Assembly (NCBI GenBank): GCA_018261895.1
Contig: JAGTRT010000010.1
Span: forward strand, 1 to 64,000
Origin: Pseudomonadota bacterium
GTDB taxonomy: Bacteria; Pseudomonadota; Gammaproteobacteria; Burkholderiales; Rhodocyclaceae
Length of the DNA: 64,000 bases
Direction of reading: 5' to 3'
In this document: in pieces, positions 1 to 9,283 of the stretch
Position numbering within the stretch: position 1 is the first letter of the stretch
Layout of the letters: every line of letters starts with the position of its first letter
The notes under the pieces: generated by a model
What the model was told of the DNA's origin: nothing
Seen by the model: only the letters and a program-made list of their open reading frames with translations
The model's database searches: none
Translations under genes and position numbers: made by a program

Positions 1-46
1 TCCCCCTGAAACACCGAAAACGCCCGGCACCGCAGGAGAGGTGCGC

Positions 47-74
47 ATTCTACAGATTAAATCCTACCCGTCAA
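47..74 (-). promoter_or_regulatory. Sigma-70-like promoter firing out of the window
   Basis: On the minus strand TTGACG (69-74) and TAGAAT (47-52) are separated by 16 bases. This is a strong housekeeping promoter match that points left, just beyond the erpA terminator. The transcribed gene would lie outside the window; positions 1-46 would be its leader and show no recognisable gene. Confidence 0.6.
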
Positions 75-120
75 TACATTCTCAAAAATATTTGAGATCA
101 AGCCGAAAACCCAGGAACAA

Positions 121-144
121 AAAAAGCGGCCGAAGCCGCTTTTT
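121..144 (-). terminator. Rho-independent terminator of the erpA operon
   Basis: A 10-base stem (121-130 with 135-144) closes a CGAA loop. The A-run and T-run on the two sides would work in either direction. It lies 20 bases beyond the erpA stop and also shields the leftward promoter at 47-74. Confidence 0.8.
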
Positions 145-163
145 GAACCATCACGATAATCGG

Positions 164-514
164 TTATGCGGAGAACGAGGACCCACACCCACAGGTCGAT
201 GTCGCATTTGGATTTCGGATCACAAATTGCGATCCCTCCAAGCCTTCGCTGTAGTCGATCTCAGCACCAACCAAATATTGAAAACTCATCGGATCAATCA
301 AAAGGGTCACGCCATTTTTTTCCATGGTCGTGTCGTCTTCATTAACTTCTTCGTCGAACGTAAAACCATATTGAAAACCAGAGCACCCGCCACCGGTTAC
401 AAATACCCGCAATTTCAGACCGGGATTACCCTCTTCTTCAATCAATTCCTTAACCTTGCTTGCAGCACTATCTGTAAAAACAAAGGGTGTCGTCGTTTCA
501 GCGACCGCGGTCAT
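164..514 (-). CDS. erpA: Iron-sulfur cluster insertion protein ErpA
   Basis: A-type Fe-S carrier of 116 residues that passes clusters to apo-proteins in the cytoplasm. The three family cysteines are present at C44 (in GGGCSGFQY) and C108/C110 (TCGCG), with the usual spacing and the G-S-S-F ending. The length is typical. A GGAG sequence 8 bases before the ATG supports the start. It is the last gene of a leftward group with the bactofilin and DUF6776 genes, followed by a clear terminator. IscA and SufA are related, but the N-terminus and small size fit ErpA best. Confidence 0.93.
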   Translation of the reverse strand: MTAVAETTTPFVFTDSAASKVKELIEEEGNPGLKLRVFVTGGGCSGFQYGFTFDEEVNEDDTTMEKNGVTLLIDPMSFQYLVGAEIDYSEGLEGSQFVIRNPNATSTCGCGSSFSA

Positions 515-576
515 AAAGATAACTCCAGAAAAATTGGTAAAAATTTCGAGGCCAAAATACGGACCTACCGATTGAA

Positions 577-978
577 TTAGGCAGAAGTCGCCAACTTTAG
601 TTCAACCGGCTTGCTTGCAGAATGCAGCAAGCGCCCTTCGATGACAGCCCCTTGCTGCATTTCTATCACAGCATATTCAACATCGCCAACAATGCGCGAC
701 TTGGATTGCATTTCGAGCGACTGGGCCACCACAACCGGACCAACAATGCTCCCGTTTGTAACCAAATGAGCCACCCTGACCTCTCCTTCGATTCGCGCGT
801 GCTCACTCAGCACCAGCACCGAGGATGAGGCGCCGTCCGCCGCCAGAATACTCCCCTTCACCTCGCCATCAATGCGCAACCCACCCGTGAACCGGATACT
901 TCCTTCTACAAAAGTACCCGCGCCAATCAAACTATCAATCCGCCCTGATGGGGTTACTTCAGTTTTCTTTCCGAACAT
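577..978 (-). CDS. Bactofilin family protein
   Basis: Small polymer-forming scaffold protein of 133 residues. Bactofilins self-assemble into filaments and position cell-wall or appendage factors. Roughly residues 15-115 carry the repeating pattern of the right-handed beta-helix ([40 protein letters not shown]), flanked by short charged tails. It lies between erpA and the DUF6776 gene, 12 bases downstream of the latter, so the three are probably co-transcribed. The particular partner is not evident. Confidence 0.88.
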   Translation of the reverse strand: MFGKKTEVTPSGRIDSLIGAGTFVEGSIRFTGGLRIDGEVKGSILAADGASSSVLVLSEHARIEGEVRVAHLVTNGSIVGPVVVAQSLEMQSKSRIVGDVEYAVIEMQQGAVIEGRLLHSASKPVELKLATSA

Positions 979-989
979 CCGTTTCGCTC

Positions 990-1724
990 CTAGAGTTCAG
1001 CCAATCGCTTTGCTTTAAGTGTATCACCCTGCAAAATCGCCGCCTCAGCACTTTGCAACATCGCGCCTTCAGGCAACTCAAACACACCCTCCCTCCGAAG
1101 GAAATGTTTTATTTCAAGATGATAGTCAGCGGATACTTCCTTTTTATCCGGTAGCAGCACCTTGAACTCCTTCCCAGAAAACGTGTAATTTATTGTCAGT
1201 TGCAAACGACCTCGAAATTCAGCGTTCTGCTTGTCCGGCTGAAATGCCAGAAGCAATCGATATCGAAACATTCCGCGACGCTCAGCAGAAACACGAAAAT
1301 TCTCAACCCGAAGAGATGCAACATCCCCTGCCACTGGAATCAAGCGCTCAAACAGCAGGATATCTTCCTTAAGCCGGGCATTTTGTGCTTCCAAGCCATT
1401 GATTTTCGATACCAATTGTTGCTGACTGGCACGCTCAATACTGACTGCATTTTGCCCCGTGCCGACAGCAGATCGCAGAACGTTTAGCTCCTCGCGCTGC
1501 GCGCGCAATTGCTCCCGCAATTCGCCAACCTCATGCTCAAGCTCCCCCGCCTCATTTCGCTGGGCAATCAACGAACTTACTACGCCAACCAACAGCACCA
1601 GCAAAATCACCGGCACGGCAAACCATTGCCAAGGCAAATGGCTTTTCACCACAACCTTTGGGGCAGTAATACCGAAGCGCCTGCGGAATCGCCGCAACTT
1701 CAATGTCACAGTAGGGGTTTTCAT
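990..1724 (-). CDS. DUF6776-type membrane-anchored coiled-coil protein
   Basis: Protein of 244 residues of unknown function. Residues 1-30 are very basic, residues 33-53 form one transmembrane segment, residues 55-130 are heptad-like and rich in E, Q, L and R (coiled coil), and the rest is a compact domain rich in beta strands. This inside-tail, single TM, coiled-coil design resembles pilus or division alignment proteins, but I see no specific match and make no functional claim. The partnership with a bactofilin suggests a cell-envelope scaffold (inference). The DUF6776 name is from memory of betaproteobacterial neighbourhoods. Confidence 0.7.
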   Translation of the reverse strand: MKTPTVTLKLRRFRRRFGITAPKVVVKSHLPWQWFAVPVILLVLLVGVVSSLIAQRNEAGELEHEVGELREQLRAQREELNVLRSAVGTGQNAVSIERASQQQLVSKINGLEAQNARLKEDILLFERLIPVAGDVASLRVENFRVSAERRGMFRYRLLLAFQPDKQNAEFRGRLQLTINYTFSGKEFKVLLPDKKEVSADYHLEIKHFLRREGVFELPEGAMLQSAEAAILQGDTLKAKRLAEL

Positions 1725-1874
1725 ATCCAGAAAAGCAGTACCTGCATGGGATACATCACAATTCTGCCGATATTCAAAAATGTGGAGATGGGCGGGTTAC
1801 GGACGCAACACCCCATAAATTACTCAATTGCAATTTCAGCCAGACATCATACGCTCTCGAAACCCCAAAATAAA

Positions 1875-1897
1875 AAAGCCGCCCAATGGGCGGCTTT
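1875..1897 (-). terminator. Terminator of rplM-rpsI
   Basis: A 10-base stem AAAGCCGCCC (1875-1884) pairs with 1888-1897 around an AAT loop. In the leftward direction it is followed by a U-run from the A-run at 1872-1877. It begins 16 bases beyond the rpsI stop. Confidence 0.85.
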
Positions 1898-1912
1898 CGG
1901 TCTTGGGCGAGC

Positions 1913-2305
1913 TTAACGCTTGGAGAACTGCTTGCGACGACGCGCCTTGTGGAAGCCGACCTTCTTACGCTCAACTTCACGAGCATCGCGGGTAACAAAA
2001 CCAGCCTTCGAGAGAGCCGGCTTCAACGCAGCATCATACTCAATCAGAGCACGAGTGATGCCGTGACGCACAGCACCAGCCTGACCAGACTCGCCGCCAC
2101 CGACAACATTGACCTTGATGTCAAAACCGCTCAATTGCTCTACCAGCTCGAGCGGCTGACGAACAATCATGCGACCGGTTTCGCGAGAGAAAAACTGATC
2201 AACCGGCTTACCGTTGACAACAATCGCGCCAGAACCACGCTTCATGAATACGCGGGCGACAGCACTCTTGCGACGACCGGTACCGTAAAAATAACCTTCA
2301 GCCAT
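1913..2305 (-). CDS. rpsI: 30S ribosomal protein S9
   Basis: Small-subunit protein of 130 residues whose C-terminal tail reaches the P-site tRNA. The N-terminus [16 protein letters not shown] and the C-terminal ending [17 protein letters not shown] are diagnostic. Full length. It follows rplM by 9 bases in the classic two-gene operon and ends at a strong terminator. Confidence 0.98.
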   Translation of the reverse strand: MAEGYFYGTGRRKSAVARVFMKRGSGAIVVNGKPVDQFFSRETGRMIVRQPLELVEQLSGFDIKVNVVGGGESGQAGAVRHGITRALIEYDAALKPALSKAGFVTRDAREVERKKVGFHKARRRKQFSKR

Positions 2306-2314
2306 GATTACCCC

Positions 2315-2743
2315 TTAAATTTCCAGAGCCTTGGGCTGCTGGGCAGTGTGAGGATGCTGTTCGCCAGCGTAGCACTTAAGCTTCTTGAGCATGGCGTAGC
2401 CCAGCGGACCCTTCGGCAGCATGCCCTTGACGGCAGTTTCCAGAGCACGGCCCGGGAAACGCTGCTGCATCTTCTTGAAGTTGGTTTCGTAGATACCGCC
2501 GGGATAGCCAGAGTGGCGGTAGTACTTCTTGTCGTCGGCCTTGTTACCGGTCACGGTCAGCTTTTCGACATTGGTAACGACGATGAAATCACCGGTATCA
2601 ACGTGCGGGGTATAGATAGCTTTGTGCTTGCCACGCAGTCGGCGGGCAATTTCGGTTGCGAGGCGGCCGAGCACCTTGTCTGTGGCGTCTACCACAAACC
2701 ACTCGCGCTTCACCTCATGTGGCTTGGCGGAAAACGTTTTCAT
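2315..2743 (-). CDS. rplM: 50S ribosomal protein L13
   Basis: Early-assembling large-subunit protein of 142 residues. The family signatures [27 protein letters not shown] and GYPGGI are intact and the length matches other bacteria. It is first in the rplM-rpsI operon with its own promoter about 50-80 bases upstream. L13 is a known repressor of its own mRNA in E. coli; no matching leader structure was examined in detail here. Confidence 0.98.
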   Translation of the reverse strand: MKTFSAKPHEVKREWFVVDATDKVLGRLATEIARRLRGKHKAIYTPHVDTGDFIVVTNVEKLTVTGNKADDKKYYRHSGYPGGIYETNFKKMQQRFPGRALETAVKGMLPKGPLGYAMLKKLKCYAGEQHPHTAQQPKALEI

Positions 2744-2791
2744 GTAAGTGCCGTCCTGAAAAATTTGGGCGCAGATTGGAGAAAGGCGCGG

Positions 2792-2821
2792 ATTCTAGTC
2801 GACTACAGCAAAGACTGTCAA
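2792..2821 (-). promoter_or_regulatory. Promoter of rplM-rpsI
   Basis: On the minus strand TTGACA (2816-2821) and TAGAAT (2792-2797) are separated by 18 bases. The near-consensus hexamers and the distance of about 40 bases from the predicted start to the rplM ATG fit a strong ribosomal protein promoter. Confidence 0.75.
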
Positions 2822-2849
2822 TCACTTTGAGCGCATTTCGATGAAAGAC

Positions 2850-2878
2850 AAAAAAAACGCGGCTCGCTGAGCCGCGTT
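2850..2878 (-). terminator. Leftward terminator with no annotated gene upstream
   Basis: A perfect 10-base stem (2856-2865 with 2869-2878) closes a 3-base loop. On the minus strand it is followed by eight U (2850-2857). It cannot serve rplM, which starts to its left, so it implies a separate short leftward transcript from the gap to its right. Confidence 0.75.
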
Positions 2879-2995
2879 AAATCCACACCAAAGGAGGAGG
2901 GTGGAGGAGACAAATCTGAACCGAAGAACTCATCGCTATTAAGTCACTACAGTTCGTACGCTTCTCATTCTCCACGAAGCACGATGTCGGCGCAA
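2850..2995 (-). ncRNA. Candidate small RNA with an anti-Shine-Dalgarno C-rich segment
   Basis: A leftward transcript ending at the terminator above would carry a C-rich stretch with CCTCCACCCTCCTCC (complement of 2890-2910), which can pair with ribosome binding sites. Several neisserial and alphaproteobacterial small RNAs use such loops to repress translation. The 5 prime end is unknown; an AT-rich region with a TTGTGC-AAC-GCACAA palindrome (3003-3017) lies upstream. An 18-codon reading frame (2933-2877) ends directly at the terminator stem, but its ATG has no good ribosome binding site. The boundaries are approximate. Confidence 0.4.
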
Positions 2996-3228
2996 GAATT
3001 ATTTGTGCAACGCACAATACATAAATGTATGCGTTAATTTAATTATTTAATATAACAAATATCGTTGTATTAATTACAACTTTAATATAAATATGTTCAT
3101 ACTTAACCAATGATAAATAATGTACCTGTGCCGTATCGCATAGACAACGACTGAAATAATGCTGCGCTGCAGCATATCCCTGCAATTGCCACCGAAAGCC
3201 GCTCATCCGCTAGAATCCAATGTCTTGC
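2996..3228. other. AT-rich intergenic region with a 15-base palindrome
   Basis: This part of the roughly 500-base gap between rplM and the OsmC gene has much lower GC than its surroundings and no convincing gene. It holds TTGTGC-AAC-GCACAA at 3003-3017, a perfect 6+6 inverted repeat of the size bound by dimeric regulators. Several AT-rich -10-like sequences occur but no clear -35 partner. Confidence 0.5.
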
Positions 3229-3240
3229 AAGGAGACCAAA

Positions 3241-3669
3241 ATGGAATGCACCGTTAGATGGATGGGTAACGACGCAGGCATGTCGTTTGTCGCAGAAACC
3301 GGAAGCGGCCACGCTGTCGTCATGGATGGCGCAGTGGAAGCCGGCGGAAGGAATATCGGCCTCAGGCCGATGGAAATGGTGCTGGCCGGAACCGGCGGTT
3401 GCACGGCGTTCGACGTCGTTTTGATCCTGAAGAAAGGACGCCATGCCGTCAGCGGTTGCGACGTAAGCCTGAAAGCCGAACGCGCCGAGAGCGATCCGAA
3501 GATCTTTACGCACGTCCATTTCCACTACCGCGTCAAAGGCAAGCAACTCAAGTCGGATGCCGTGGCGCGGGCGATCGAATTATCGAAAGACAAATATTGC
3601 TCCGCCTCGATCATGATTGGCAAAACAGCAGAAATCACGCACGACTTCGAGATTATCGAAGAGGCCTGA
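3241..3669 (+). CDS. OsmC/YhfA-type thiol peroxidase family protein
   Basis: Cytoplasmic protein of 142 residues of the OsmC superfamily, whose two-cysteine members reduce organic hydroperoxides. The conserved GTGGCTAFDVV motif carries C54 and the second active cysteine is C120 in DKYCSAS. The overall pattern is closer to the YhfA subgroup than to Ohr, so the true substrate is unclear. The start is set at 3241 because AAGGAG (3229-3234) lies 6 bases upstream; an in-frame ATG at 3220 has no such site. Single gene, convergent with coq7. Confidence 0.85.
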   Translation: MECTVRWMGNDAGMSFVAETGSGHAVVMDGAVEAGGRNIGLRPMEMVLAGTGGCTAFDVVLILKKGRHAVSGCDVSLKAERAESDPKIFTHVHFHYRVKGKQLKSDAVARAIELSKDKYCSASIMIGKTAEITHDFEIIEEA

Positions 3670-3686
3670 CAGCCATTAGCCTGCGC

Positions 3687-4310
3687 TCAGAGGCGGTAGG
3701 CGGTCCCGGTCATGAACTTGGCCGCCAATTTCATGGCTGACTTGATGGGCGCAGGCAATTCAGCGGCACCATGCGCGATTGCCGTTTCGGCATGCTGGAT
3801 TTCGTCCAGGCGCATTTGATCGACGATGGCTCGGGAGCGAGCATCTTCCGGCGGCAGACTTCGCAGATGGCCATCGAGATGGCGCTCAACCTGTCTCTCC
3901 GTTTCAGCGAGAAAGCCCAGGTTCCATTTATCCCCGAGCACGCCCGCAGTGACGCCAAGGGTTAAGGAACCCAGATACAGAAGCGGGTTCAGCAAGCTTT
4001 TTCGCCCACCCAACTCGGCAATTCGCTGCTCGGTCCAGGCCAGGTGCTCGGTCTCGTCGTCTGCTGCGCTACGCAGCGCGTCGCGTATCGCGGGATCCCG
4101 AGACGTCAGTGCCTGCCCTTGATAGAGGGCCTGGGCACAGATTTCTCCGCAATGGTTCACGCGCATCAAACCAATGACGTGACGCCTTTGCGCCTCATCG
4201 AGATTGGCGTCCGGCAGCGCAGCCCCTGGCGTCGCCCGGACAGTGCGCGCAGGCGCCAGAACCGTGCGCAAGGCACGATCGAATTCGACAATGAACTGGT
4301 CAGCGGTCAT
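3687..4310 (-). CDS. coq7: 2-polyprenyl-3-methyl-6-methoxy-1,4-benzoquinol hydroxylase (Coq7)
   Basis: Di-iron hydroxylase of 207 residues that carries out the C6 hydroxylation step of ubiquinone synthesis at the membrane. Ligand pattern seen: E56 (NHCGE), E86-x-x-H89 (ETEH), E138/E142 region and E170-x-x-H173 (DEIQH). A hydrophobic stretch around residues 108-128 would dip into the membrane. Many betaproteobacteria use Coq7 in place of UbiF. The gene follows the CNP1-like gene by 3 bases, leftward. Confidence 0.93.
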   Translation of the reverse strand: MTADQFIVEFDRALRTVLAPARTVRATPGAALPDANLDEAQRRHVIGLMRVNHCGEICAQALYQGQALTSRDPAIRDALRSAADDETEHLAWTEQRIAELGGRKSLLNPLLYLGSLTLGVTAGVLGDKWNLGFLAETERQVERHLDGHLRSLPPEDARSRAIVDQMRLDEIQHAETAIAHGAAELPAPIKSAMKLAAKFMTGTAYRL

Positions 4311-4313
4311 GAT

Positions 4314-4829
4314 TCAGCGTTTGATATCCGGGTGACCACCTCGCCGCAAGGCATTGCGAGCCTCTTCGGCGTCCTGAACGATGTTCCCGATCGGACAGAA
4401 ATATTCGAGAAACAAGGCGGCGTGCTGACGGTTCGCATAGGCATCCTGGATGCGGACCCACTCATTTTTTCTCGCCTTTGACCAAGTGCCATCACCCCTA
4501 CCCGAAGCATAAATGCGCCGCTCACGCGCCTCGCACCGCATTCCCTCGTAGGTGACGTTGCGTACACCTTGCGGCGTCAGGACAACCAGGACATAGCGCA
4601 CAACGCCGTCGCTACCGACACTGAGCGTTGCACCATCAATAAAAAACCGGTTTTCCGTTGCTGCGCTCACATAAAACGGCAACAGCGTTTCCTGCCTGGG
4701 GGCCGCGGGCAGCTGAACTTCGATTTCCTGCCATTGCTTGTTTTCGTAATCGTCGTCGAACTCAGCCGACGCGCTGGCCGACAAGAAGAGGGTGACGAAA
4801 GCAAAAGAAGCCCTACGCAGCAAGCTCAT
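4314..4829 (-). CDS. CNP1-like family secreted protein
   Basis: Protein of 171 residues with a signal peptide ([22 protein letters not shown], cleavage near residue 22), so probably periplasmic. The mature part has the pattern of the CNP1-like family named after a cryptic neisserial protein; function unknown. Two cysteines (in GMRCEA and EYFCPIG) could form a disulfide. It overlaps the end of rppH by 4 bases and is close to coq7, giving the leftward order rppH, CNP1-like, coq7. The association is common in betaproteobacteria from memory, not tested here. Confidence 0.75.
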   Translation of the reverse strand: MSLLRRASFAFVTLFLSASASAEFDDDYENKQWQEIEVQLPAAPRQETLLPFYVSAATENRFFIDGATLSVGSDGVVRYVLVVLTPQGVRNVTYEGMRCEARERRIYASGRGDGTWSKARKNEWVRIQDAYANRQHAALFLEYFCPIGNIVQDAEEARNALRRGGHPDIKR

Positions 4830-5380
4830 GGCGAGTCCTCGAACGAGCCCGAAAGGTCATTTTCCGGGGAGTCCGCAAGCGACCGACGATGCTTTGCGGC
4901 CTTTCGATCAAAATCGATGAAGCGGACGAGTTCATTGAGCGCCTGTTCATAGACGGAACGCTTGAACTCGATCACCGAATCGAGCGGAATCCAGTAATCG
5001 TTCCAGCGCCAGGCGTCGAATTCCGGCTTGCTGGTGGCGCGCAGACTCACGTCGGTATCGCGCCCGACGAGGCGGAGCAGGAACCAGATTTGTTTCTGGC
5101 CTTTGTAAGACCCGCGCCACTCGCGCTTGATCCAGTTTGTCGGCACTTCGTAACGTAACCAGCCTTTGGTTCGCCCAAGGATGCGCACGTGCTCGGGCAA
5201 GAGCCCGACCTCTTCGTACAGTTCACGGTACATGGCTTCTTCGGGCGTTTCGCCCCGCTTGATGCCACCTTGCGGAAACTGCCAGGAATGCTCACGTATG
5301 CGCTTGCCCCAGAAAACCTCGTTCTTGGTGTTACAAAGAATGATGCCGACGTTCGGGCGGTAGCCTTCACGGTCGAGCAT
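4826..5380 (-). CDS. rppH: RNA pyrophosphohydrolase
   Basis: Nudix enzyme of 184 residues that removes pyrophosphate from 5 prime triphosphate RNA ends and starts mRNA decay. The Nudix box spans residues 38-60 (G...[18 protein letters not shown]), preceded by SWQFPQGG as in RppH. The start [12 protein letters not shown] is the family start; longer in-frame ATGs upstream are not conserved. Divergent from proS, with about 110 bases between the starts. Confidence 0.95.
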   Translation of the reverse strand: MLDREGYRPNVGIILCNTKNEVFWGKRIREHSWQFPQGGIKRGETPEEAMYRELYEEVGLLPEHVRILGRTKGWLRYEVPTNWIKREWRGSYKGQKQIWFLLRLVGRDTDVSLRATSKPEFDAWRWNDYWIPLDSVIEFKRSVYEQALNELVRFIDFDRKAAKHRRSLADSPENDLSGSFEDSP

Positions 5381-5492
5381 AGAAATCCTGCAAAAATTAA
5401 TGGTTACCCCGATTCTTTCACAAAGGGCGTCCGCATGCAAAGAAGCGGGACCGTGTAAAATCGAGGTTTCGCAACGAATTCAAGAGCATCCC

Positions 5493-7223
5493 ATGCGCAC
5501 TTCGCAGTTCTTTTTCACCACTCTCAAGGAAGCCCCGGCCGACGCCGAAGTCATCAGTCAGAAAATGATGTTGCGGGCCGGTTACATTAAGCGCGCCGCC
5601 GCAGGCATTTATACCTGGATGCCGCTGGGCCTGCGCGTGTTGCGCAAGGTCGAGAATATCGTGCGCGAGGAGATGAACAACGCTGGCGCACTGGAACTGC
5701 TGATGCCGGCCGTGCAGCCTTTCGAGTTGTGGGAAGAATCTGGTCGCGGACCGGCCTATGGCCCTGAATTGCTGCGTTTCAAGGACCGCCACCAGCGCGA
5801 TTTCGTGATCGGACCGACGCACGAAGAGGTCATCACCGATGTCGTGCGCCGCGACGTGAAGAGCTATCGCCAGTTGCCGATTCACCTTTACCAGATCCAG
5901 AGCAAGTTCCGCGACGAGATTCGCCCACGTTTCGGCGTCATGCGCGGCCGTGAATTCCTGATGAAGGATGGCTACTCTTTCCACGCTTCCTTTGATGACC
6001 TGAAGCGCGAATACAGCAACATGTACGAGACTTATGGCCGCATTTTCACGCGCCTGGGGTTGAAATTCCGTGCGGTCGCCGCCGATACGGGTTCGATCGG
6101 CGGCACGGGTTCGCATGAATTCCACGTGCTGGCCGATTCTGGCGAGGACGATATCGCTTACTGCCCGACCTCGGATTACGCGGCCAATATTGAGTTGGCC
6201 GAGGCGATTGCCCCGACGACCCCGCGCGGTGCGGCCAGCCAGGCGCTGAGCAAGGTCGCGACGCCAGGCAAGGCCGCATGTGCCGATGTCGCCGAGTTTT
6301 TGGGCGTTCCGCTCGAAAAGATCGTGAAGTCCATCGCCGTCATGAGCGAGAAGGAGGACGGCAGCAAGGTTTTCGCCCTGCTGCTGCTGCGTGGCGATCA
6401 CGAGTTGAACGAAATCAAGGCGGGCAAGATCGCCGCCATCACGCCCTTCCGTTTCGCGACGGAAGGCGAGGTTGAGGAATTTCTGGGTTGCAAGCCAGGC
6501 TACATCGGCCCGGCAACGGCCGACCGGAGCAAGGTGCTGGTCATTGCCGACCGCAGCGTGGCCGCGATGAGCGACTTCGTCTGCGGTGCCAACGAGGCGG
6601 GCTTCCATCTGACCGGCGTGAATTTCGGCCGCGATGTGGCCGAGCCGGAAGTGGCCGATCTGCGCAATGTCGTCGCCGGCGATCCGTCGCCGGATGGCCT
6701 GGGTTCGCTCGACATCCTGCGCGGCATCGAAGTGGGTCACATCTTCCAGCTGCGTACCAAGTATGCCGAAGCACTGAACTGCGCCTTCCTCGACGAGCAG
6801 GGCAAGAGCCAGATCATGGAGATGGGCTGCTACGGGATCGGCGTGTCGCGCATCGTCGGCGCCGCCATTGAGCAGGGCAACGACGACAAGGGCATCATCC
6901 TGCCGCCGGCGATCGCGCCGTTCGAGGTTTGCATCGTACCGATGGGCTATTTCAAGAGCGATGCGGTCAAGGCGGCTGCCGACCAGCTTTACGCCGACCT
7001 CAAGAGGACTGGCGTCGACGTCGTGCTGGACGACCGCAACGAGCGTCCGGGCGTGATGTTCGCCGACATGGAACTGATCGGCATCCCGCATCGTATCGTC
7101 ATTGGCGAACGCGGCCTCAAGGAAGCTCAGTTCGAATACAAGGGGCGGACCGATGCGGAAGCGACCATGGTCGCCCAAAGTGAAATCCTTGACCTGATCA
7201 GGGGAAAGCTGTGCGCCGGCTAA
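5493..7223 (+). CDS. proS: Proline-tRNA ligase
   Basis: Class II aminoacyl-tRNA synthetase of 576 residues, the bacterial type with an inserted editing domain between motifs 2 and 3 (about residues 225-400, YbaK-like: [12 protein letters not shown]...). Motif 2 region [19 protein letters not shown] and motif 3 region [17 protein letters not shown] are intact. The start [15 protein letters not shown] is the standard N-terminus; the upstream in-frame extension is not. The 3 prime end overlaps the GTG of the lytic transglycosylase. Confidence 0.97.
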   Translation: MRTSQFFFTTLKEAPADAEVISQKMMLRAGYIKRAAAGIYTWMPLGLRVLRKVENIVREEMNNAGALELLMPAVQPFELWEESGRGPAYGPELLRFKDRHQRDFVIGPTHEEVITDVVRRDVKSYRQLPIHLYQIQSKFRDEIRPRFGVMRGREFLMKDGYSFHASFDDLKREYSNMYETYGRIFTRLGLKFRAVAADTGSIGGTGSHEFHVLADSGEDDIAYCPTSDYAANIELAEAIAPTTPRGAASQALSKVATPGKAACADVAEFLGVPLEKIVKSIAVMSEKEDGSKVFALLLLRGDHELNEIKAGKIAAITPFRFATEGEVEEFLGCKPGYIGPATADRSKVLVIADRSVAAMSDFVCGANEAGFHLTGVNFGRDVAEPEVADLRNVVAGDPSPDGLGSLDILRGIEVGHIFQLRTKYAEALNCAFLDEQGKSQIMEMGCYGIGVSRIVGAAIEQGNDDKGIILPPAIAPFEVCIVPMGYFKSDAVKAAADQLYADLKRTGVDVVLDDRNERPGVMFADMELIGIPHRIVIGERGLKEAQFEYKGRTDAEATMVAQSEILDLIRGKLCAG

Positions 7224-7822
7224 TCACGGCGCTGTGTTTGTGCGGTGCGTCGGCGGCGTTTGCCGGCGCACAAAAGTACGAACCGCTCTCGGCCAGCGTA
7301 CAGGCCGCCTTGCACAAGGCCGTTTCGGACAGCCGGCCAACGGTCAGTTCGTTCAAGAACCCGATGGAAGCGGCCGACTGGCTGGGCGAGATGTCACGCC
7401 GCCTGGAAAAGCGCATCCCGAACCGGGAATACCGCATCGACCTGCTGCGTAGCGTGCATTACGAAGCGACGCGCGCCGGGCTCGACCCGCAACTGGTGCT
7501 CGGCCTCATGCAGGTCGAGTCGGGTTTCCGCAAATACGCCGTGTCGTCGGCCGGGGCGCGTGGCTACATGCAGGTCATGCCGTTCTGGGTCAAGGTCATC
7601 GGCCGGCCGGAGGATTCGCTGTTCGATCTGCGCACCAGCCTGCGCTACGGCTGCACGATCCTGCGTCACTACCTGGATATCGAAAAGGGCGACCTGTTCC
7701 GCGCCCTCGGCCGCTACAACGGCAGCCTGGGCAAACCGGAATATCCCAACATGGTCCGTGCCGCCTGGCAAAACCAGTGGAGTTACGAAAAGCCGGCCCG
7801 CCTGGCGCAGGCCGAACGCTGA
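7211..7822 (+). CDS. Lytic transglycosylase, SLT domain
   Basis: Periplasmic murein-cleaving enzyme of 203 residues. Signal peptide about residues 1-19 ([17 protein letters not shown]). The SLT/goose-lysozyme-like core covers residues 75-185, with catalytic E103 in [28 protein letters not shown] and a GRYNGS motif near the end. GTG start overlapping the proS stop by 13 bases, so translationally coupled. Ends just before a large inverted repeat shared with ffh as a terminator. Confidence 0.92.
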   Translation: MRRLITALCLCGASAAFAGAQKYEPLSASVQAALHKAVSDSRPTVSSFKNPMEAADWLGEMSRRLEKRIPNREYRIDLLRSVHYEATRAGLDPQLVLGLMQVESGFRKYAVSSAGARGYMQVMPFWVKVIGRPEDSLFDLRTSLRYGCTILRHYLDIEKGDLFRALGRYNGSLGKPEYPNMVRAAWQNQWSYEKPARLAQAER

Positions 7823-7823
7823 G

Positions 7824-7899
7824 ATTCTGAATTTGGCCGTTTTTTCCGGTTGACCGTCAAATCTCACGGTCAACCGGAAAAAACGGCCAAAATGGAAAT
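7824..7899. repeat. Family A repeat, two copies head to head; bidirectional terminator
   Basis: Reverse copy at 7824-7857 and forward copy at 7866-7899, both with the exact core ACGGTCAACCGG followed by an A-run and GGCCAAA. They pair as a stem of about 26 bases with an 8-base loop and fill the whole gap between two convergent genes. The U-rich arms would let the structure end transcription from both sides. The last base of the repeat is the first base of the ffh stop codon. Confidence 0.9.
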
Positions 7900-9254
7900 C
7901 AGCGCATGCCGGGCAGCATGCCCTTCATGCCGCGCATCAGCTTGCCGATGCCGCCCTTGCTCATCATCTTCATCATTTTCTGCGTCTGCTCGAACTGGTT
8001 GAGCAGACGATTGACTTCCTGCACCTGCACGCCCGCCCCCATCGCGATACGGCGTTTGCGGCTGGCCTTGATCAGTTCCGGCTTGGCGCGCTCCAGCGGC
8101 GTCATCGAATTGATGATGCCTTCGACACGACCCACCATCTTGGTTTCCGCGCCGGCCGGCAACTGCCCGGCCATCTGGGCGATCTGCGCCGGCATCTTGT
8201 CCATCATCGCCGTCAGGCCGCCCATGTTGCGCATCTGGGCAATCTGCTCCTTGAAGTCATTCAAATCGAAGCCCTTGCCCGATTTGAGCTTCTTGGCGAA
8301 GGCCATGGCCTTTTCTTCGTCGAGCCCCTTCTTGGCATCCTCGATCAGCGACAGGACGTCGCCCATGCCCAGAATGCGCGACGCCATCCGCTCCGGATGG
8401 AAGGCCTCCAGACCCGTCAGCTTTTCGCCCACACCCGAGAACTTGATCGGCTTGCCGGTGATGTGCCTCACCGACAGCGCCGCACCGCCGCGTGCATCGC
8501 CGTCCAGTTTGGTCAGCACGACGCCGGTCAGCGGGAGCGCTTCGTTGAAGGACTTGGCCGTATTGACCGCATCCTGACCCAACATGGCATCGACGACGAA
8601 CAGCGTTTCGATCGGATTGATCGCCGCATGCAGACGCTTGATTTCGGCCATCATCTCTTCGTCGATAGCCAGACGACCGGCCGTATCGACCAGCAACACA
8701 TCGTGGTAGTGACGCTTGGCCCAATCGATGGCCGCCAGCGCAATCGCCTCGGGCTTCTCGCCCGTCGTCGACGGGAAGAAATCGATCCCGGCCTGCCCGG
8801 CCACCGACTTCAGCTGCTCGATAGCCGCCGGACGATAAACGTCGCAGGAAACCACCAGCACCTTCTTCTTGTGATTTTCCTTGAGGAATTTGCCCAGCTT
8901 GCCGACCGTCGTCGTCTTGCCGGCGCCCTGCAGACCCGCCATCAGCACAATCGCCGGCGGTTGGGTATTGAAATTGATGCCCTCGTGGGCATCGCCCATG
9001 ATCTTGGTCAGTTCGGCATGCACAACACCGATCAATGCCTGCCCCGGACTCAGCGAACCGATGACCGCCTCGCCCAGCGCCTTTTCCTTGACGGCGGCGA
9101 TAAACTCCTTGACCACCGGCAAGGCCACGTCGGCCTCGAGCAGCGCCATGCGCACTTCGCGCAACGCGTCGGCGATGTTGGTTTCAGTCAGGCGAGCTTC
9201 GCCCTTGAGCGTCTTCATGACGCGAGCAAGGCGATTGGTCAGGTTATCGAGCAT
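7899..9254 (-). CDS. ffh: Signal recognition particle GTPase
   Basis: Protein component (451 residues) of the signal recognition particle; it binds 4.5S RNA and targets inner-membrane proteins. N domain residues 1-90, G domain with GLQGAGKT at 107-114 followed by TTVGKLGKFL, DTAGR and TKLDGDARGG motifs, and a methionine-rich M domain ending in KGGIGKLMRGMKGMLPGM. The start MLDNLTNRLARVMK is the family start; 30 upstream in-frame residues are not. Divergent from ypjD, an arrangement shared with E. coli. Confidence 0.98.
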   Translation of the reverse strand: MLDNLTNRLARVMKTLKGEARLTETNIADALREVRMALLEADVALPVVKEFIAAVKEKALGEAVIGSLSPGQALIGVVHAELTKIMGDAHEGINFNTQPPAIVLMAGLQGAGKTTTVGKLGKFLKENHKKKVLVVSCDVYRPAAIEQLKSVAGQAGIDFFPSTTGEKPEAIALAAIDWAKRHYHDVLLVDTAGRLAIDEEMMAEIKRLHAAINPIETLFVVDAMLGQDAVNTAKSFNEALPLTGVVLTKLDGDARGGAALSVRHITGKPIKFSGVGEKLTGLEAFHPERMASRILGMGDVLSLIEDAKKGLDEEKAMAFAKKLKSGKGFDLNDFKEQIAQMRNMGGLTAMMDKMPAQIAQMAGQLPAGAETKMVGRVEGIINSMTPLERAKPELIKASRKRRIAMGAGVQVQEVNRLLNQFEQTQKMMKMMSKGGIGKLMRGMKGMLPGMR

Positions 9255-9283
9255 GTCGTTTGGGCTTCTAGTAGAATCTAAGG

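Noticed and set aside
535-575. Partial GGCCAAAATACGG similarity to repeat A upstream of erpA
   Set aside because: No ACGGTCAACCGG core in the right place or spacing.
5418-7178. A 586-codon open frame opposite proS
   Set aside because: It is the mirror of a GC-rich synthetase gene; composition lacks domain features and proS is certain.
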